From: Vreelandella nigrificans
GTDB taxonomy: Bacteria; Pseudomonadota; Gammaproteobacteria; Pseudomonadales; Halomonadaceae
DNA length: 64,000 bases
Direction of reading: 5' to 3'
NCBI RefSeq assembly: GCF_002374315.1
Contig: NZ_NWUX01000001.1
Location: forward strand, 596,683 to 660,682
Shown: positions 1 to 8,795 of the stretch, piece after piece
How positions within the stretch are numbered: position 1 is the first letter of the stretch
Layout: every line of letters starts with the position of its first letter
Program-made: the position numbers and the translations under genes
Notes under the pieces: generated by a model
What the model was told of the DNA's origin: nothing
Seen by the model: the letters and a program-made list of their open reading frames with translations, nothing else
Databases searched by the model: none

Positions 1-2
1 TC

Positions 3-881
3 ATCAGCCTAGTGGGTTTTGTGGAATCAGTATCCATGGGGCAAATGCTAGCTGCTAAACGGCGACAGCGTATTTCACCCAACCAGGAGCTAATCGGCTT
101 AGGGGCTGCCAACTTAGCCGCTGGCGTTACTAGCGGTATGCCAGTAACAGGCGGTCTTTCACGTACCGTTATTAACTACGACGCTGGCGCTCAAACACCC
201 GCCGCGGGGGCATTTGCAGCCTTGGGTATAGCACTGGTTACGATGTCGTTTACTGGCTGGCTCTATTACCTGCCAATTGCCACACTAGCTGCCACCATCA
301 CAGTGTCTATTTTGACGCTAGTGGATATACCAACGCTGCGCCAGACATGGCGCTATTCTCGTAGTGATTTTGCTGCCATGGCCGTCACTATATTACTAAC
401 GTTAGTTGAAGGTATTGAGACTGGAATTATTGGCGGAGTAGCCCTCTCTGTTGCACTGTTTTTATATCGTACTAGTCGCCCCCACAGCGCACTGGTAGGC
501 CGGGTTCCCGATACGGAGCATTTTCGCAATATCGAGCGTCACGATGTAGAAACGGCAAGCAGAGCTGCACTGCTGCGCATTGATGAAAGCCTCTATTTTG
601 CTAATGCACGTTATTTAGAAGATACCGTCTACAACCTAGTCGCTAGCCGCCCAGAACTTGAACATGTGGTGCTCATATGCTCGGCGGTTAATTTAATTGA
701 TGCTTCTGCTTTGGAAAGCCTGGATGCTATCAATGCTCGTTTAAAAGATTCTGATGTAAAACTCCATCTCGCAGAAGTAAAAGGGCCAGTGATGGATCAT
801 CTCAAAAGAAGCGACTTTCTTGAGTCGCTTACTGGACGTGTTTTCCTTAGCACCTACGCTGCATGGAGAGAGTTTAGTTAA
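3..881 (+). CDS. SulP family anion transporter, C-terminal part (5' end outside window)
   Basis: Inner-membrane anion permease or symporter (sulfate, bicarbonate or similar) of the SulP/SLC26 family; the substrate cannot be read from this part. The reading frame is open from base 3, and the codons before the GTG at 12 (I-S-L) still fit the family, so this is a truncated gene and not one starting at 12. Visible features are the family segment VESVSMGQMLAAKRRQ, the helix region with NQELIGLGAANL and a PVTGGLSRTVINYDAGA stretch, several hydrophobic helices to about residue 160, and a cytoplasmic STAS domain in the last 100 residues (LYFANARYLED, then VNLIDASALESL). A strong hairpin terminator follows the stop codon, so it ends its transcript. 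Confidence 0.9.
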   Translation: MSLVGFVESVSMGQMLAAKRRQRISPNQELIGLGAANLAAGVTSGMPVTGGLSRTVINYDAGAQTPAAGAFAALGIALVTMSFTGWLYYLPIATLAATITVSILTLVDIPTLRQTWRYSRSDFAAMAVTILLTLVEGIETGIIGGVALSVALFLYRTSRPHSALVGRVPDTEHFRNIERHDVETASRAALLRIDESLYFANARYLEDTVYNLVASRPELEHVVLICSAVNLIDASALESLDAINARLKDSDVKLHLAEVKGPVMDHLKRSDFLESLTGRVFLSTYAAWREFS

Positions 882-906
882 CTACACCTTGTTCAAAAAA
901 CACTTG

Positions 907-936
907 AAAAGCCAGGCACTTGCCTGGCTTTTTCTT
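907..936 (+). terminator. Rho-independent terminator after the SulP gene
   Basis: An 8-bp GC-rich inverted repeat (GCCAGGCA at 911-918 against TGCCTGGC at 921-928), flanked by A residues on the left and a T-rich run (CTTTTTCTTTT) on the right. It begins 25 nt after the SulP stop codon. Confidence 0.85.
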
Positions 937-976
937 TTAAAGCTCATGCCATTTAGCCTCACAATTTAGATCGGCG

Positions 977-1006
977 TTGACATATCCCTATGCGCTTACC
1001 TACTAT
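977..1006 (+). promoter_or_regulatory. Putative sigma-70 promoter of the TRAP operon
   Basis: A perfect TTGACA -35 hexamer (977-982) is followed after 18 nt by TACTAT (1001-1006), a 4/6 match to the -10 hexamer. It lies about 90 nt upstream of the TRAP receptor start and downstream of the SulP terminator, where a promoter is expected. Confidence 0.45.
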
Positions 1007-1093
1007 CAACCGGCCACCAAGTAAAACCAAATACCGCATAACAAAACCAAAAATAACGAGATGTAAATACAACCACAATAAAGGAGCATTCAA

Positions 1094-2254
1094 ATGCGCC
1101 CATTCGCTCACCGCTTACTCATTGCCACTTTACCTTTATCACTACTCGGCGCTGCGATTAGCTACGCTAGCGAAGTTGAGCTGCCAAACACCATGGCATG
1201 GACAGCCTATGGCACTAACTCCAGTGGCTATGCCCAAGCCGTCGCTATCGGGAATATGCTGCAGAATAAATATGGATCCTCGGTACGGATCCTACCGGGT
1301 GATAACGACGTATCGCGTATGACTCCACTCAAGCAGGGTCGTGTTGATCTTTGTGCTTGCGGTATTGCCAGCTACTACGGTGCGGAGGGCGTGATGATGT
1401 TTGCCGACCGCGACTGGGGGCCTCAGCCCCTGCGAGTGATAACTACCTCGACCGCCTCTTTTGGTCTATCTCTGGCAGTCGCAGGTGACTTAGATGTTGA
1501 AACACCCGCTGACTTGGCAGGTAAACGTATCGCATATATTCGCGGTGACGATGCCCTCAACAAAGGAACCGAGGCTTACTTAGCTTTCGGTGGGCTTACC
1601 TGGGATGACGTCCAGCGTGTTGATTACCCGGGATATGGTCGCTCCTTCGACGGTATTATTGCTGGCGACGTGGACGCCTCCTTCACTACAACAGTCACCC
1701 CACCTGCACAGCAGCTTGCTAGCAGCCCACGTGGCATTAGCTGGCCGGTGCTAGACCCTGAAGACGAAGCCGGTTGGGAGCGTATGGCTGCCGTTGCCCC
1801 TTATTTTCGCCCCCATGAAGTGACCGCAGGCGCTGGTGGTATTAGCGCCGAGAATCCCGTCCCCAGCGCTAGCTACCCTTACCCCATTGTGGTCGCCAAT
1901 CAGAGCCTGGATGACAAGGTCGCCTATGGGTTAATCAAGGCAATGCAAGAAAATTTCGACGACTATAAAGATAACGCCCCAGGAGCCGTTGGCTATGCCT
2001 TGGAAGAGCAGGATCTTTTATGGGTCGTGCCATTTCATGATGCCGTGGTGGAGTACTACAAAGAGATCGATGTGTGGACGGATGAAATGCAAGCACATCA
2101 GGATCAGCTCGTGGAGCGCCAAGAAATCCTGTTAAGTGCCTGGGAAAGTTTCATGCAAGACGCGCCTAGTGATGAGGAAGCATTTACGATCAGTTGGATG
2201 GAAGCTCGTGCCATTGCACTGAATGATGCCGGTTTCGAGCCAATTTTCGAGTAA
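1094..2254 (+). CDS. TRAP transporter substrate-binding protein, TAXI family
   Basis: Periplasmic receptor of a TRAP secondary transporter; it delivers a carboxylate-type ligand to the membrane subunit encoded next. The 386-residue product starts with a signal peptide (hydrophobic residues 8-24, likely cleavage after SYAS near 26). The mature part has the TAXI layout: MAWTAYGTNSSGYAQAVAIGNML at the N-terminus, the ligand-pocket region around VRILPGDNDVSRM, LAGKRIAYIRGDDALNKG and a GIIAGDVDASFTT segment. The start is supported by AGGAG at 1082-1086. The downstream gene follows within 90 nt on the same strand. Members are known for glutamate or 2-oxoglutarate, but the ligand here is not predictable. 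Confidence 0.9.
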   Translation: MRPFAHRLLIATLPLSLLGAAISYASEVELPNTMAWTAYGTNSSGYAQAVAIGNMLQNKYGSSVRILPGDNDVSRMTPLKQGRVDLCACGIASYYGAEGVMMFADRDWGPQPLRVITTSTASFGLSLAVAGDLDVETPADLAGKRIAYIRGDDALNKGTEAYLAFGGLTWDDVQRVDYPGYGRSFDGIIAGDVDASFTTTVTPPAQQLASSPRGISWPVLDPEDEAGWERMAAVAPYFRPHEVTAGAGGISAENPVPSASYPYPIVVANQSLDDKVAYGLIKAMQENFDDYKDNAPGAVGYALEEQDLLWVVPFHDAVVEYYKEIDVWTDEMQAHQDQLVERQEILLSAWESFMQDAPSDEEAFTISWMEARAIALNDAGFEPIFE

Positions 2255-2343
2255 TGCCCCAGGGGCAGCATTCGTTGCCCCTACTGATTATCGGCCCCTC
2301 CCTTGATTGCAGACATTTCCGCCATGACCATAGATACCTAGCC

Positions 2344-4353
2344 ATGACTACAGATAGCTTTACTGCCAGTGCTCCACAGGTTAAAGAAAAGATCAGTCAA
2401 ATTCGTCAACTACCCTCAGCCCTGCGCTGGATTCCAGCCACGGCGACCGTTGCTTTAATGCTGATAACGCTGGATTATCTTTTCAATATTGGATGGCTCA
2501 CCTTTGTAACAGGCCTGGAAACACAATTTTACTATGCAGTTGTCGCCTTACTTTTACCGCTGGTTTTCCTGCTTTGGCCAATGCGTCGTAGCCAGCAAGA
2601 ACGCCCTGTTCCGTGGTATGACTACCTGTTAAGCACCACCACACTCATTGTCGGCGGCTATTTTGTTTACAACGCTGTACCAATTTTAGAGCGGGGGTGG
2701 GCCTTTGCTGCACCAGATCTCGCTATCTACGCCAGCTACGCTTACTGGCTACTTATTATTGAGGCTGCTCGTCGAGCAGGCGGTTTGCCAATCGCTGTTA
2801 TTGCCGGTGTATTTTCGCTCTACCCACTAGTGGCGGATATTGTGCCAGGCCCTATACAAGCGTTTCCTTCAACTCTTGAAGAAACCGCCATGTACCACAC
2901 CATGAGCACCGAAAGCATCATGGGGGTGCCGCTACAAGCCTTCGCTGGCCTTGTGATCGGCTTTCTAGTGTTTGGCGTGGTGCTACAAAAAAGCGGCGGT
3001 GGTAAGTTTTTTATTAACCTAGCCTTTGCTTTATTAGGCCATGTGCGAGGAGGGCCCGCCAAAGTATCCATCTTCTCCAGCGGTTTGATGGGCTCAATGA
3101 GCGGTAGTGTTATCAGCAATGTGCTAACCACTGGAGTGCTGTCAATACCTGCCATGCGCCGCATCGGCATGACGCGCTCATTTGCAGGCGGCGTAGAAGC
3201 CTGCGCCTCAACCGGCGGTGTTTTAATGCCACCGGTGATGGGTGCAACTGCTTTTGTGATGGCAATGTTCCTAGATATCCCCTACTCCACCATTGCACTG
3301 GCCGCGGTTATTCCTTCAGTACTGTATTTCCTAGGCTTGTTTATACAGATTGATGCTTACGCTGCTCGCAACGACATTAAAGGCTTACCTGCCGTTGAAC
3401 TACCCTCTTTATGGAAAACCTTAAAAGAGGGTTGGTACTTCATTTTTGTCTTTGCGCTATTGGTGTGGATGCTACTTGTCATGCAACGGGAAGCCATCGC
3501 TCCCTTTTACGCTACAGCACTACTACTCGTACTCAATCAACTATCTAAATATAACCGCTGGGGTTGGAAGGATGTAGGTGACACATTGTCATCTGCCGCC
3601 AAGCTATTTGCTGAACTCATCGCTATCTTGGCAGGTGTGGGCATGCTGGTGGGCGCGCTTTCCATGACCGGCCTTTCTGGCACCATCGCCAACGACTTTA
3701 TCAACATAGCCGGCGGTAGTGTTCCACTTCTACTGATAATGGGGGCTGTTACTAGTTTCGTGTTGGGTATTGGGATGACCGTTACAGCAGCCTATATATT
3801 CTTGGCGGTTGCGCTGGCTCCTGCGCTAATTCAAGGCGGCGGCCTCAACCCAATGGCAGTACACATGTTCATTCTATATTGGGGCATGTTGAGCTTCATT
3901 ACTCCGCCGGTCGCGCTGGGTGCCTTCGCCGCTGCCACTGTTGCAGGTGCACGCCCTATGGCAACCGGCCTTCAGGCAATGCGCTTGGGCAGCGTGATAT
4001 ACTTCATCCCTTTCCTATTCGTACTCAATCCCGCACTAATTATGCAGGGTGAGCCGCTCACCATTGTCGCCGTGTTCATCCAGGCCGTGGTTGGCATCAT
4101 CCTGTTTGCCTCTGCCATGCAGGGCTACCTAGTAGTGGTAGGTCGGCTTGGCTATGGAATAGTACAAGAGAGCATAATTCGCGGCTTGGTATTAGTCGCA
4201 GGCCTACTGCTGGCACTACCTGGGGGTGGGATGGTGCCACTAAGCCAACTTACACTACTTGGCATGGCCTCAGTAGCGTTACTGCCTGGCATCATTTTGG
4301 CTCGCCTAAGTCAGCGGCACCACCAGCGTTCAAAGTGGCGGCTAGACAACTGA
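2344..4353 (+). CDS. TRAP transporter fused permease subunit (DctQ-DctM fusion)
   Basis: Inner-membrane component of the TAXI-type TRAP transporter, expected to use an ion gradient for uptake. About 669 residues with many hydrophobic helices; the N-terminal four-helix DctQ-like part is fused to a DctM-like part with typical motifs (FSSGLMGSMSGSVISNVLTTG near residues 240-260, GVLMPPVMGATAFVMA, and FITPPVALGAFAAA near 515-530). The frame is open from an ATG at 2254 overlapping the receptor stop codon (TAATG), but the first 30 residues from there are not family-like, so I prefer the ATG at 2344. Neither start has a strong ribosome binding site; coupling to the receptor gene is possible. Confidence 0.88.
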   Translation: MTTDSFTASAPQVKEKISQIRQLPSALRWIPATATVALMLITLDYLFNIGWLTFVTGLETQFYYAVVALLLPLVFLLWPMRRSQQERPVPWYDYLLSTTTLIVGGYFVYNAVPILERGWAFAAPDLAIYASYAYWLLIIEAARRAGGLPIAVIAGVFSLYPLVADIVPGPIQAFPSTLEETAMYHTMSTESIMGVPLQAFAGLVIGFLVFGVVLQKSGGGKFFINLAFALLGHVRGGPAKVSIFSSGLMGSMSGSVISNVLTTGVLSIPAMRRIGMTRSFAGGVEACASTGGVLMPPVMGATAFVMAMFLDIPYSTIALAAVIPSVLYFLGLFIQIDAYAARNDIKGLPAVELPSLWKTLKEGWYFIFVFALLVWMLLVMQREAIAPFYATALLLVLNQLSKYNRWGWKDVGDTLSSAAKLFAELIAILAGVGMLVGALSMTGLSGTIANDFINIAGGSVPLLLIMGAVTSFVLGIGMTVTAAYIFLAVALAPALIQGGGLNPMAVHMFILYWGMLSFITPPVALGAFAAATVAGARPMATGLQAMRLGSVIYFIPFLFVLNPALIMQGEPLTIVAVFIQAVVGIILFASAMQGYLVVVGRLGYGIVQESIIRGLVLVAGLLLALPGGGMVPLSQLTLLGMASVALLPGIILARLSQRHHQRSKWRLDN

Positions 4354-4500
4354 AGTAGCATGCTCTGCCCACACTGACGCACCAAACGCGAACGATAGGC
4401 AGGTAGTCGCTGCATGCCCAACAGCTTGTGATAGCCAATTAGCGCTTACTAAGACATATCGGAGCTACTCACTTGAATACTGAGCTTTGTTTAAATTGAC

Positions 4501-6102
4501 TCATGAGGTGCTCTCCTGCTGAGCTAAATCCCGCAGCCGCCCTTTAAGAATTTTGCCGCTAGCTGTTGAAGGTAGCATGTCCATTAACACTATATGGCTC
4601 GGCCGTTTATAGGGCGCCAGCCGCTCGGCAATAAATGCCTTAAGCTCCGCCACATCCAGCTCAACGCCTGGCTCACTTTGCACAAACGCTACGACTTCTT
4701 CATTACCTGACACTTGGCGCCCTACCACGGCAGTTAACGTGACCGCCGGGAACTCATTAATAACCGCCTCTACATCCGGCGGATAGACATTAAAGCCCGA
4801 GCGAATGATTAGCTCTTTGCTACGTCCAACGATATACAGGTAACCATCGTCATCAAGTTTGGCGATATCGCCTGTATTAAGCCAGCCGTCTTTGGTTAGT
4901 GTGGCACGAGTGGCTTCTTGCTGGCGAAAGTAGCCTTTCATAACATTGGGCCCACGCACCCAAAGCTCTCCAACATTTTCGTTGGGCTGCTCGGCATGTC
5001 CACTGCCACTGAGCGGCTCAAGGCGATACTCAAGCAATGGTAAGACGCGGCCAACCGTACTGCTAACGTGACGATCATCAATCCGCGTTTGGCTGATCGT
5101 TGGACTAGCCTCTGTTAAGCCGTAGCCGTTGTGCAACGTGAGCCCAAAGGCTGACTCCACCCGCACCTTGGTATCGCTATCTAACGGCGCTCCACCCGCA
5201 GAGATGTAAATCAGTTCAGGTGCCTCTAGCGAGCGGTGTTCATGTTTTAAAAACTCTAGCGCACGGGCGTACATGGCCGGCACACCCTGGAGAACGGTAA
5301 TTCGCTCGTGCTTAAGCGTAGCCAGCATATGTTCAGCATCAAAACGCGGCACGGTATACAGACATGCACCGTTATACAACGACCCCATACAGACCGAGGA
5401 AAGGCCAAAAATGTGTGACATTGGCAGCACGCCGTAAACTCTTTGCCCCTGACTCAAGTGACGCATCCCCCCCGAAATCGAGGCGATATAAAGAATGCCA
5501 CGATGGGTCAACATGACGCCTTTTGGGGTGCCAGTAGTGCCTGAGGTATAAATCATCGCTGCTACCTGTTCGGCACCGCTTGCGTATACCCGCTCAGGTT
5601 CGCTGTCATAAAGCGGTGAAATAGCCAGATTCCCCAATTGAGGGTGCTGGTAGCGGTCAGCAGCGCTGCGCGCAGCGTGTTGGCAAGCCTCTGGCGAGGC
5701 ATCACATGTATAAAATACTCTCCGAGGTAGGCAGTTGCTCTGAATAAGATTAATTTCCTGGGCAGAGAGACGCGCATTAACAATCGCCACCCATACATCA
5801 AGCTCACTGGCGGCAAGCAGCAAAACAACTAGGGCACGGCAGTTCTCGCCCACCGTCATCATACGATCGCCTGGGCGAAACCCTAATGCCTTTAACCAGC
5901 CACAGGCAGCCTGTATTTCTTGACCAAGCTCTGCGTAGTTCCAACGCACATTGCCGTCCACAATGGCAGGCTGCCCCGCCAAAAGCTGGGCATTTTCTAG
6001 CACACGAGTACTGAGCCGGGCAGGAATCTCTGCCACTAGCTCGCTAGCAAGGCGTCCAAAAATACTCTCGTCCGGTGCTTGGTAAGGTACCGATAAAGCC
6101 AT
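4501..6102 (-). CDS. AMP-forming acyl-CoA ligase (class I adenylate-forming enzyme)
   Basis: Activates a carboxylic acid, probably a fatty acid, to its CoA thioester using ATP through an acyl-adenylate. The 533-residue protein has the P-loop-like motif YTSGTTGTPKG at 185-195, a GYGLTEASP motif near 330, the GWLNTGD motif near 410, the hinge segment GRSKELIIRSGFNVYPPDVE, and the C-terminal catalytic lysine context TASGKILK near 515. Its ATG overlaps by one base the stop codon (TAATG on the minus strand) of the acyl-CoA dehydrogenase remnant, so the two were built as one operon. The ligase itself looks intact. Substrate chain length cannot be judged. Confidence 0.88.
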   Translation of the reverse strand: MALSVPYQAPDESIFGRLASELVAEIPARLSTRVLENAQLLAGQPAIVDGNVRWNYAELGQEIQAACGWLKALGFRPGDRMMTVGENCRALVVLLLAASELDVWVAIVNARLSAQEINLIQSNCLPRRVFYTCDASPEACQHAARSAADRYQHPQLGNLAISPLYDSEPERVYASGAEQVAAMIYTSGTTGTPKGVMLTHRGILYIASISGGMRHLSQGQRVYGVLPMSHIFGLSSVCMGSLYNGACLYTVPRFDAEHMLATLKHERITVLQGVPAMYARALEFLKHEHRSLEAPELIYISAGGAPLDSDTKVRVESAFGLTLHNGYGLTEASPTISQTRIDDRHVSSTVGRVLPLLEYRLEPLSGSGHAEQPNENVGELWVRGPNVMKGYFRQQEATRATLTKDGWLNTGDIAKLDDDGYLYIVGRSKELIIRSGFNVYPPDVEAVINEFPAVTLTAVVGRQVSGNEEVVAFVQSEPGVELDVAELKAFIAERLAPYKRPSHIVLMDMLPSTASGKILKGRLRDLAQQESTS

Positions 6103-6380
6103 TAGGACGCCTCCCGCACCATATTACGGGCAATCACTATTTGCTGAATTTGGGTAGTGCCTTCGTAAATACGAAATAGCCGCACATCGTGATAACAGCG
6201 CTCAACCGCGTACTCGGACATGTAACCCGCGCCACCATGAACCTGTACCGCACGGTCAGCCACACGCCCTACCATTTTACCGACGTAGGTTAGGCGCGCT
6301 CCGTTTGGGATCAAGCGTTCACGGACAAAACGGGCGATTGTATCGACAAGCTGACCAATCAATTCGGGATCTCGAATCAT
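6102..6380 (-). pseudogene. Acyl-CoA dehydrogenase with a large in-frame internal deletion
   Basis: The 92-residue frame joins the two ends of an acyl-CoA dehydrogenase (flavoenzyme of fatty acid oxidation, normally about 380 residues). Residues 1-26 match the family N-terminus (MIRDPELIGQLVDTI followed by RFVRERLIPN). After a short junction (GARLTYVG) the sequence is the extreme C-terminus: MVGRVADRAVQVHGGAGYM, then DVRLFRIYEGTTQIQQIVIARNM. The FAD-binding middle and the substrate site are missing, so it cannot be catalytic. The start at 6380 has AGGAG (6386-6390 on the complement) five bases upstream; a longer reading from 6398 is less likely. Keeping the frame keeps translational coupling to the ligase gene. 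Confidence 0.8.
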
Positions 6381-6398
6381 GATGGCTCCTGATGGCAA

Positions 6399-6871
6399 AA
6401 ACTATTATTGATCGTTATAAATAGCGCTGGAGTAGCGACAAACCCGCCAGGCGGAATTAATGTCCAAGTTGCTTATCAAGCACTTTTGCATAGCCCAGGA
6501 CAGGCAGTCAACAAACGAAACCAAATTCTGCAATGCAAAATAAAATCACAATAACTATTAATTACTCTCCTTGATGCTGGTTCAAGACTACCCACTGCAG
6601 CCTCGGCCATCAGGCGCGCCTGGCTATGCGGCTGATCGGACGAACAAGGTCATGGCGATTAACTGCGGTGGCTCTAGCCTGCGCTTGGACATGACCGCTT
6701 GGTTAACAATCTCGGGCTGCGTTTAAAAGAAGTGGCAGACAATATCAAGCAGGAACTGGCACCTGAATATCGTGTTTCACGTTAAGTTACTGACAACTTC
6801 TCTTTCACTAACACTCGTTTGAATGCATCATAAGACCTTCACTTAATCGTGAATATCGATGAGGAGCAGGG
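6399..6871. other. Gene-poor stretch of about 470 bp with possible gene debris
   Basis: No intact gene is visible. Two short plus-strand reading stretches look protein-like but lead nowhere. One near 6652-6725 reads MAINCGGSSLRLDM and then stops. Another near 6703-6785, in a different frame, reads LGLRLKEVADNIKQELAPEY and ends at TAA. They could be remains of one frameshifted and deleted gene, but I do not recognise it. The promoter of the ligase transcript (minus) and of the lipid-transport operon (plus) must also lie here; I could not pick convincing hexamers. Confidence 0.35.
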
Positions 6872-7987
6872 ATGCCAGACGAATGGTTAACAGTCGAAGG
6901 TGCCAATATATCGTTTCAGGGCAAATGGACGCTTGATAATTTCCATGCCCTAAAAAGCGTACTCAGCCAGCAGGGCGAGCTATCTTCGAAAAAAAAGATA
7001 TCGCTTAATGGTATCGAACGCCTTGATACCGCTGGTGCTGCCCTGATCATCGAATTCATCGGCATTGAAAGAGCTAAGCAGGTACCAGAGTGGGCCAGCG
7101 AATTGCCTAAAGAGCAACAAGCGCTACTGGTGCGGATTGCTGAGGCAATGGAAGTGCCTCTGGATATCCCCCCCTGCACACGACATAGTATTACTGATGC
7201 GCTTGCCAATATTGGTCAGAAAATGTCTGACCTATGGTCGCAACAGCGCCAACTACTAGCTTTTATTGGTTTAGTGCTAGCCACACTTATTCCGTTGCTG
7301 CTGCGCCCTCATCGCTGGCGCTTTACCGCCACCATTGCACACATCCAACAAAGCGGCCTAAACGCGGTCCCTATTGTTGCGCTGTTAACTTTTATGGTGG
7401 GGGCTGTAGTGGCTTTCCTCGGTGCCACGGTGCTCGAAGATTTTGGCGCCACCATTTATACCATTGATTTAGTGGCTTTCTCTTTTCTACGTGAATTTGG
7501 TGTTCTGCTTGCCGCCATTTTGCTCGCAGGCCGCACGGCCAGTGCGTTTACTGCACAGTTAGGTGCAATGAAATCCAATGAAGAAATTGATGCCCTTCAG
7601 GCCCAGGGGCTCGACCCTATCGAGCTTCTGGTGCTGCCCCGTGTGATTGCCATGTTGGTCAGCCTACCGCTTCTTGCCTTTGTAGGCATGCTCAGCGGGT
7701 TATTGGGCGGTGCTGTAGTAGCCTCGCTGTCGCTGGATATTTCTCTTACCCAGTTTATGACCACACTGCAAAAGGACATGTCTGTTACCCACTTTCTGGT
7801 GGGGCTAAGTAAAGCCCCTGTGTTTGCCTTTGTCATCGCGGTGATTGGTTGCCTTGAAGGGTTCAAAGTCAGTGGCAGTGCACAGTCAGTTGGCGCCCAT
7901 ACAACCTCAAGCGTTGTGCAATCAATTTTTATGGTGATTCTAATTGATGCCCTGGCTGCACTGTTCTTTATGGAGATGGGCTGGTGA
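6872..7987 (+). CDS. Mce/Mla-type ABC transporter permease with N-terminal STAS domain (MlaE family)
   Basis: Inner-membrane permease of a phospholipid or lipid ABC transporter working with an MCE protein. Of 371 residues, the first about 115 form a STAS-like domain (LDTAGAALIIEFI near 50-62), and residues 130-371 form the MlaE permease with five to six helices. Diagnostic segments are IVALLTFMVGAVVAFLGA, LREFGVLLAAILLAGRTASA and AMKSNEEIDALQAQGLDPIE, the last being the coupling-helix region for the ATPase. GAGGAG at 6861-6866 fixes the start. The next gene overlaps by four bases (GTGA). Fused STAS-MlaE permeases are a known variant of the simpler E. coli MlaE. Confidence 0.9.
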   Translation: MPDEWLTVEGANISFQGKWTLDNFHALKSVLSQQGELSSKKKISLNGIERLDTAGAALIIEFIGIERAKQVPEWASELPKEQQALLVRIAEAMEVPLDIPPCTRHSITDALANIGQKMSDLWSQQRQLLAFIGLVLATLIPLLLRPHRWRFTATIAHIQQSGLNAVPIVALLTFMVGAVVAFLGATVLEDFGATIYTIDLVAFSFLREFGVLLAAILLAGRTASAFTAQLGAMKSNEEIDALQAQGLDPIELLVLPRVIAMLVSLPLLAFVGMLSGLLGGAVVASLSLDISLTQFMTTLQKDMSVTHFLVGLSKAPVFAFVIAVIGCLEGFKVSGSAQSVGAHTTSSVVQSIFMVILIDALAALFFMEMGW

Positions 7988-8784
7988 CACATTCAAATAA
8001 GTCTTCAGAGCAACATAGTCAGCCAGTTATTAGCGTCCGGGGATTAGTTAATCGCTTCGGTGCCAATGTCGTTCACGAAAACTTGGATTTAACCCTGAAT
8101 CAAGGTGAAATCCTTGGGGTCGTAGGCGGTTCTGGAACGGGAAAGTCAGTCTTGTTACGCAGTATCGTCGGCTTGAAACGCCCTAATGATGGCACCATTG
8201 AAGTATTGGGTACGCGCTTAAATGACCTAAGTGAAGAGCAGCGCAGTCAGGTAGAACGTCGCTTTGGCGTATTGTTTCAGCGCGGTGCACTATTTAGCTC
8301 TTTAAATTTGCAGGAGAATATCGCTCTACCGCTAATTGAACACGCCAAGCTAGGTCGAGAGGAGGCGGAGTATCTAGCACGACTCAAATTATCGTTAGTA
8401 GGCCTGTCTCCTAACACCGCTCTACAATTTCCCGAGTCGCTCTCTGGCGGGATGGTAAAACGTGCCGCCCTGGCACGTGCTCTAGCGCTGGATCCAGATA
8501 TTCTCTTTTTAGATGAGCCTACCGCTGGCCTTGATCCTATCGGCGCGGCAGCCTTTGATGAGCTGCTAGTCACTTTACGCGATGCGTTGGGCTTTAGTGT
8601 TTTCCTGGTAACTCATGACTTAGACACGCTCTATGCCGCCTGTGACAGGGTAGCAGTACTTTCTCAAAAAAGGGTGCTTGTAACTGACACGTTAGCGCGT
8701 GTTGCGTCGTATGACGATGAATGGATACAAGACTATTTCCAAGGCCCCAGGGGCAGAGCGGCTCAACACGCTCATCAAAATTAG
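7984..8784 (+). CDS. ABC transporter ATP-binding protein, MlaF-like
   Basis: Cytoplasmic ATPase that drives the lipid transporter encoded by this operon. The 266-residue protein has Walker A GGSGTGKS at 48-55, the signature LSGGM at 153-157, Walker B ILFLDE at 173-178 and the switch histidine in VTHDLDTL. The form LSGGMVKRAALARA is typical of the MlaF branch. It starts at a GTG overlapping the permease stop codon, which implies translational coupling. Confidence 0.92.
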   Translation: MTHSNKSSEQHSQPVISVRGLVNRFGANVVHENLDLTLNQGEILGVVGGSGTGKSVLLRSIVGLKRPNDGTIEVLGTRLNDLSEEQRSQVERRFGVLFQRGALFSSLNLQENIALPLIEHAKLGREEAEYLARLKLSLVGLSPNTALQFPESLSGGMVKRAALARALALDPDILFLDEPTAGLDPIGAAAFDELLVTLRDALGFSVFLVTHDLDTLYAACDRVAVLSQKRVLVTDTLARVASYDDEWIQDYFQGPRGRAAQHAHQN

Positions 8785-8795
8785 GAGTAACGCAT

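Noticed and set aside
990..1322. 110-codon plus-strand frame across the TRAP receptor start
   Set aside because: It overlaps the well-supported receptor gene in another frame, has no ribosome binding site and no recognisable protein features.
2254..2343. Earlier start for the TRAP permease (ATG at 2254 overlapping the receptor stop)
   Set aside because: The 30 added residues are proline- and histidine-rich and unlike the family; kept only as an alternative.
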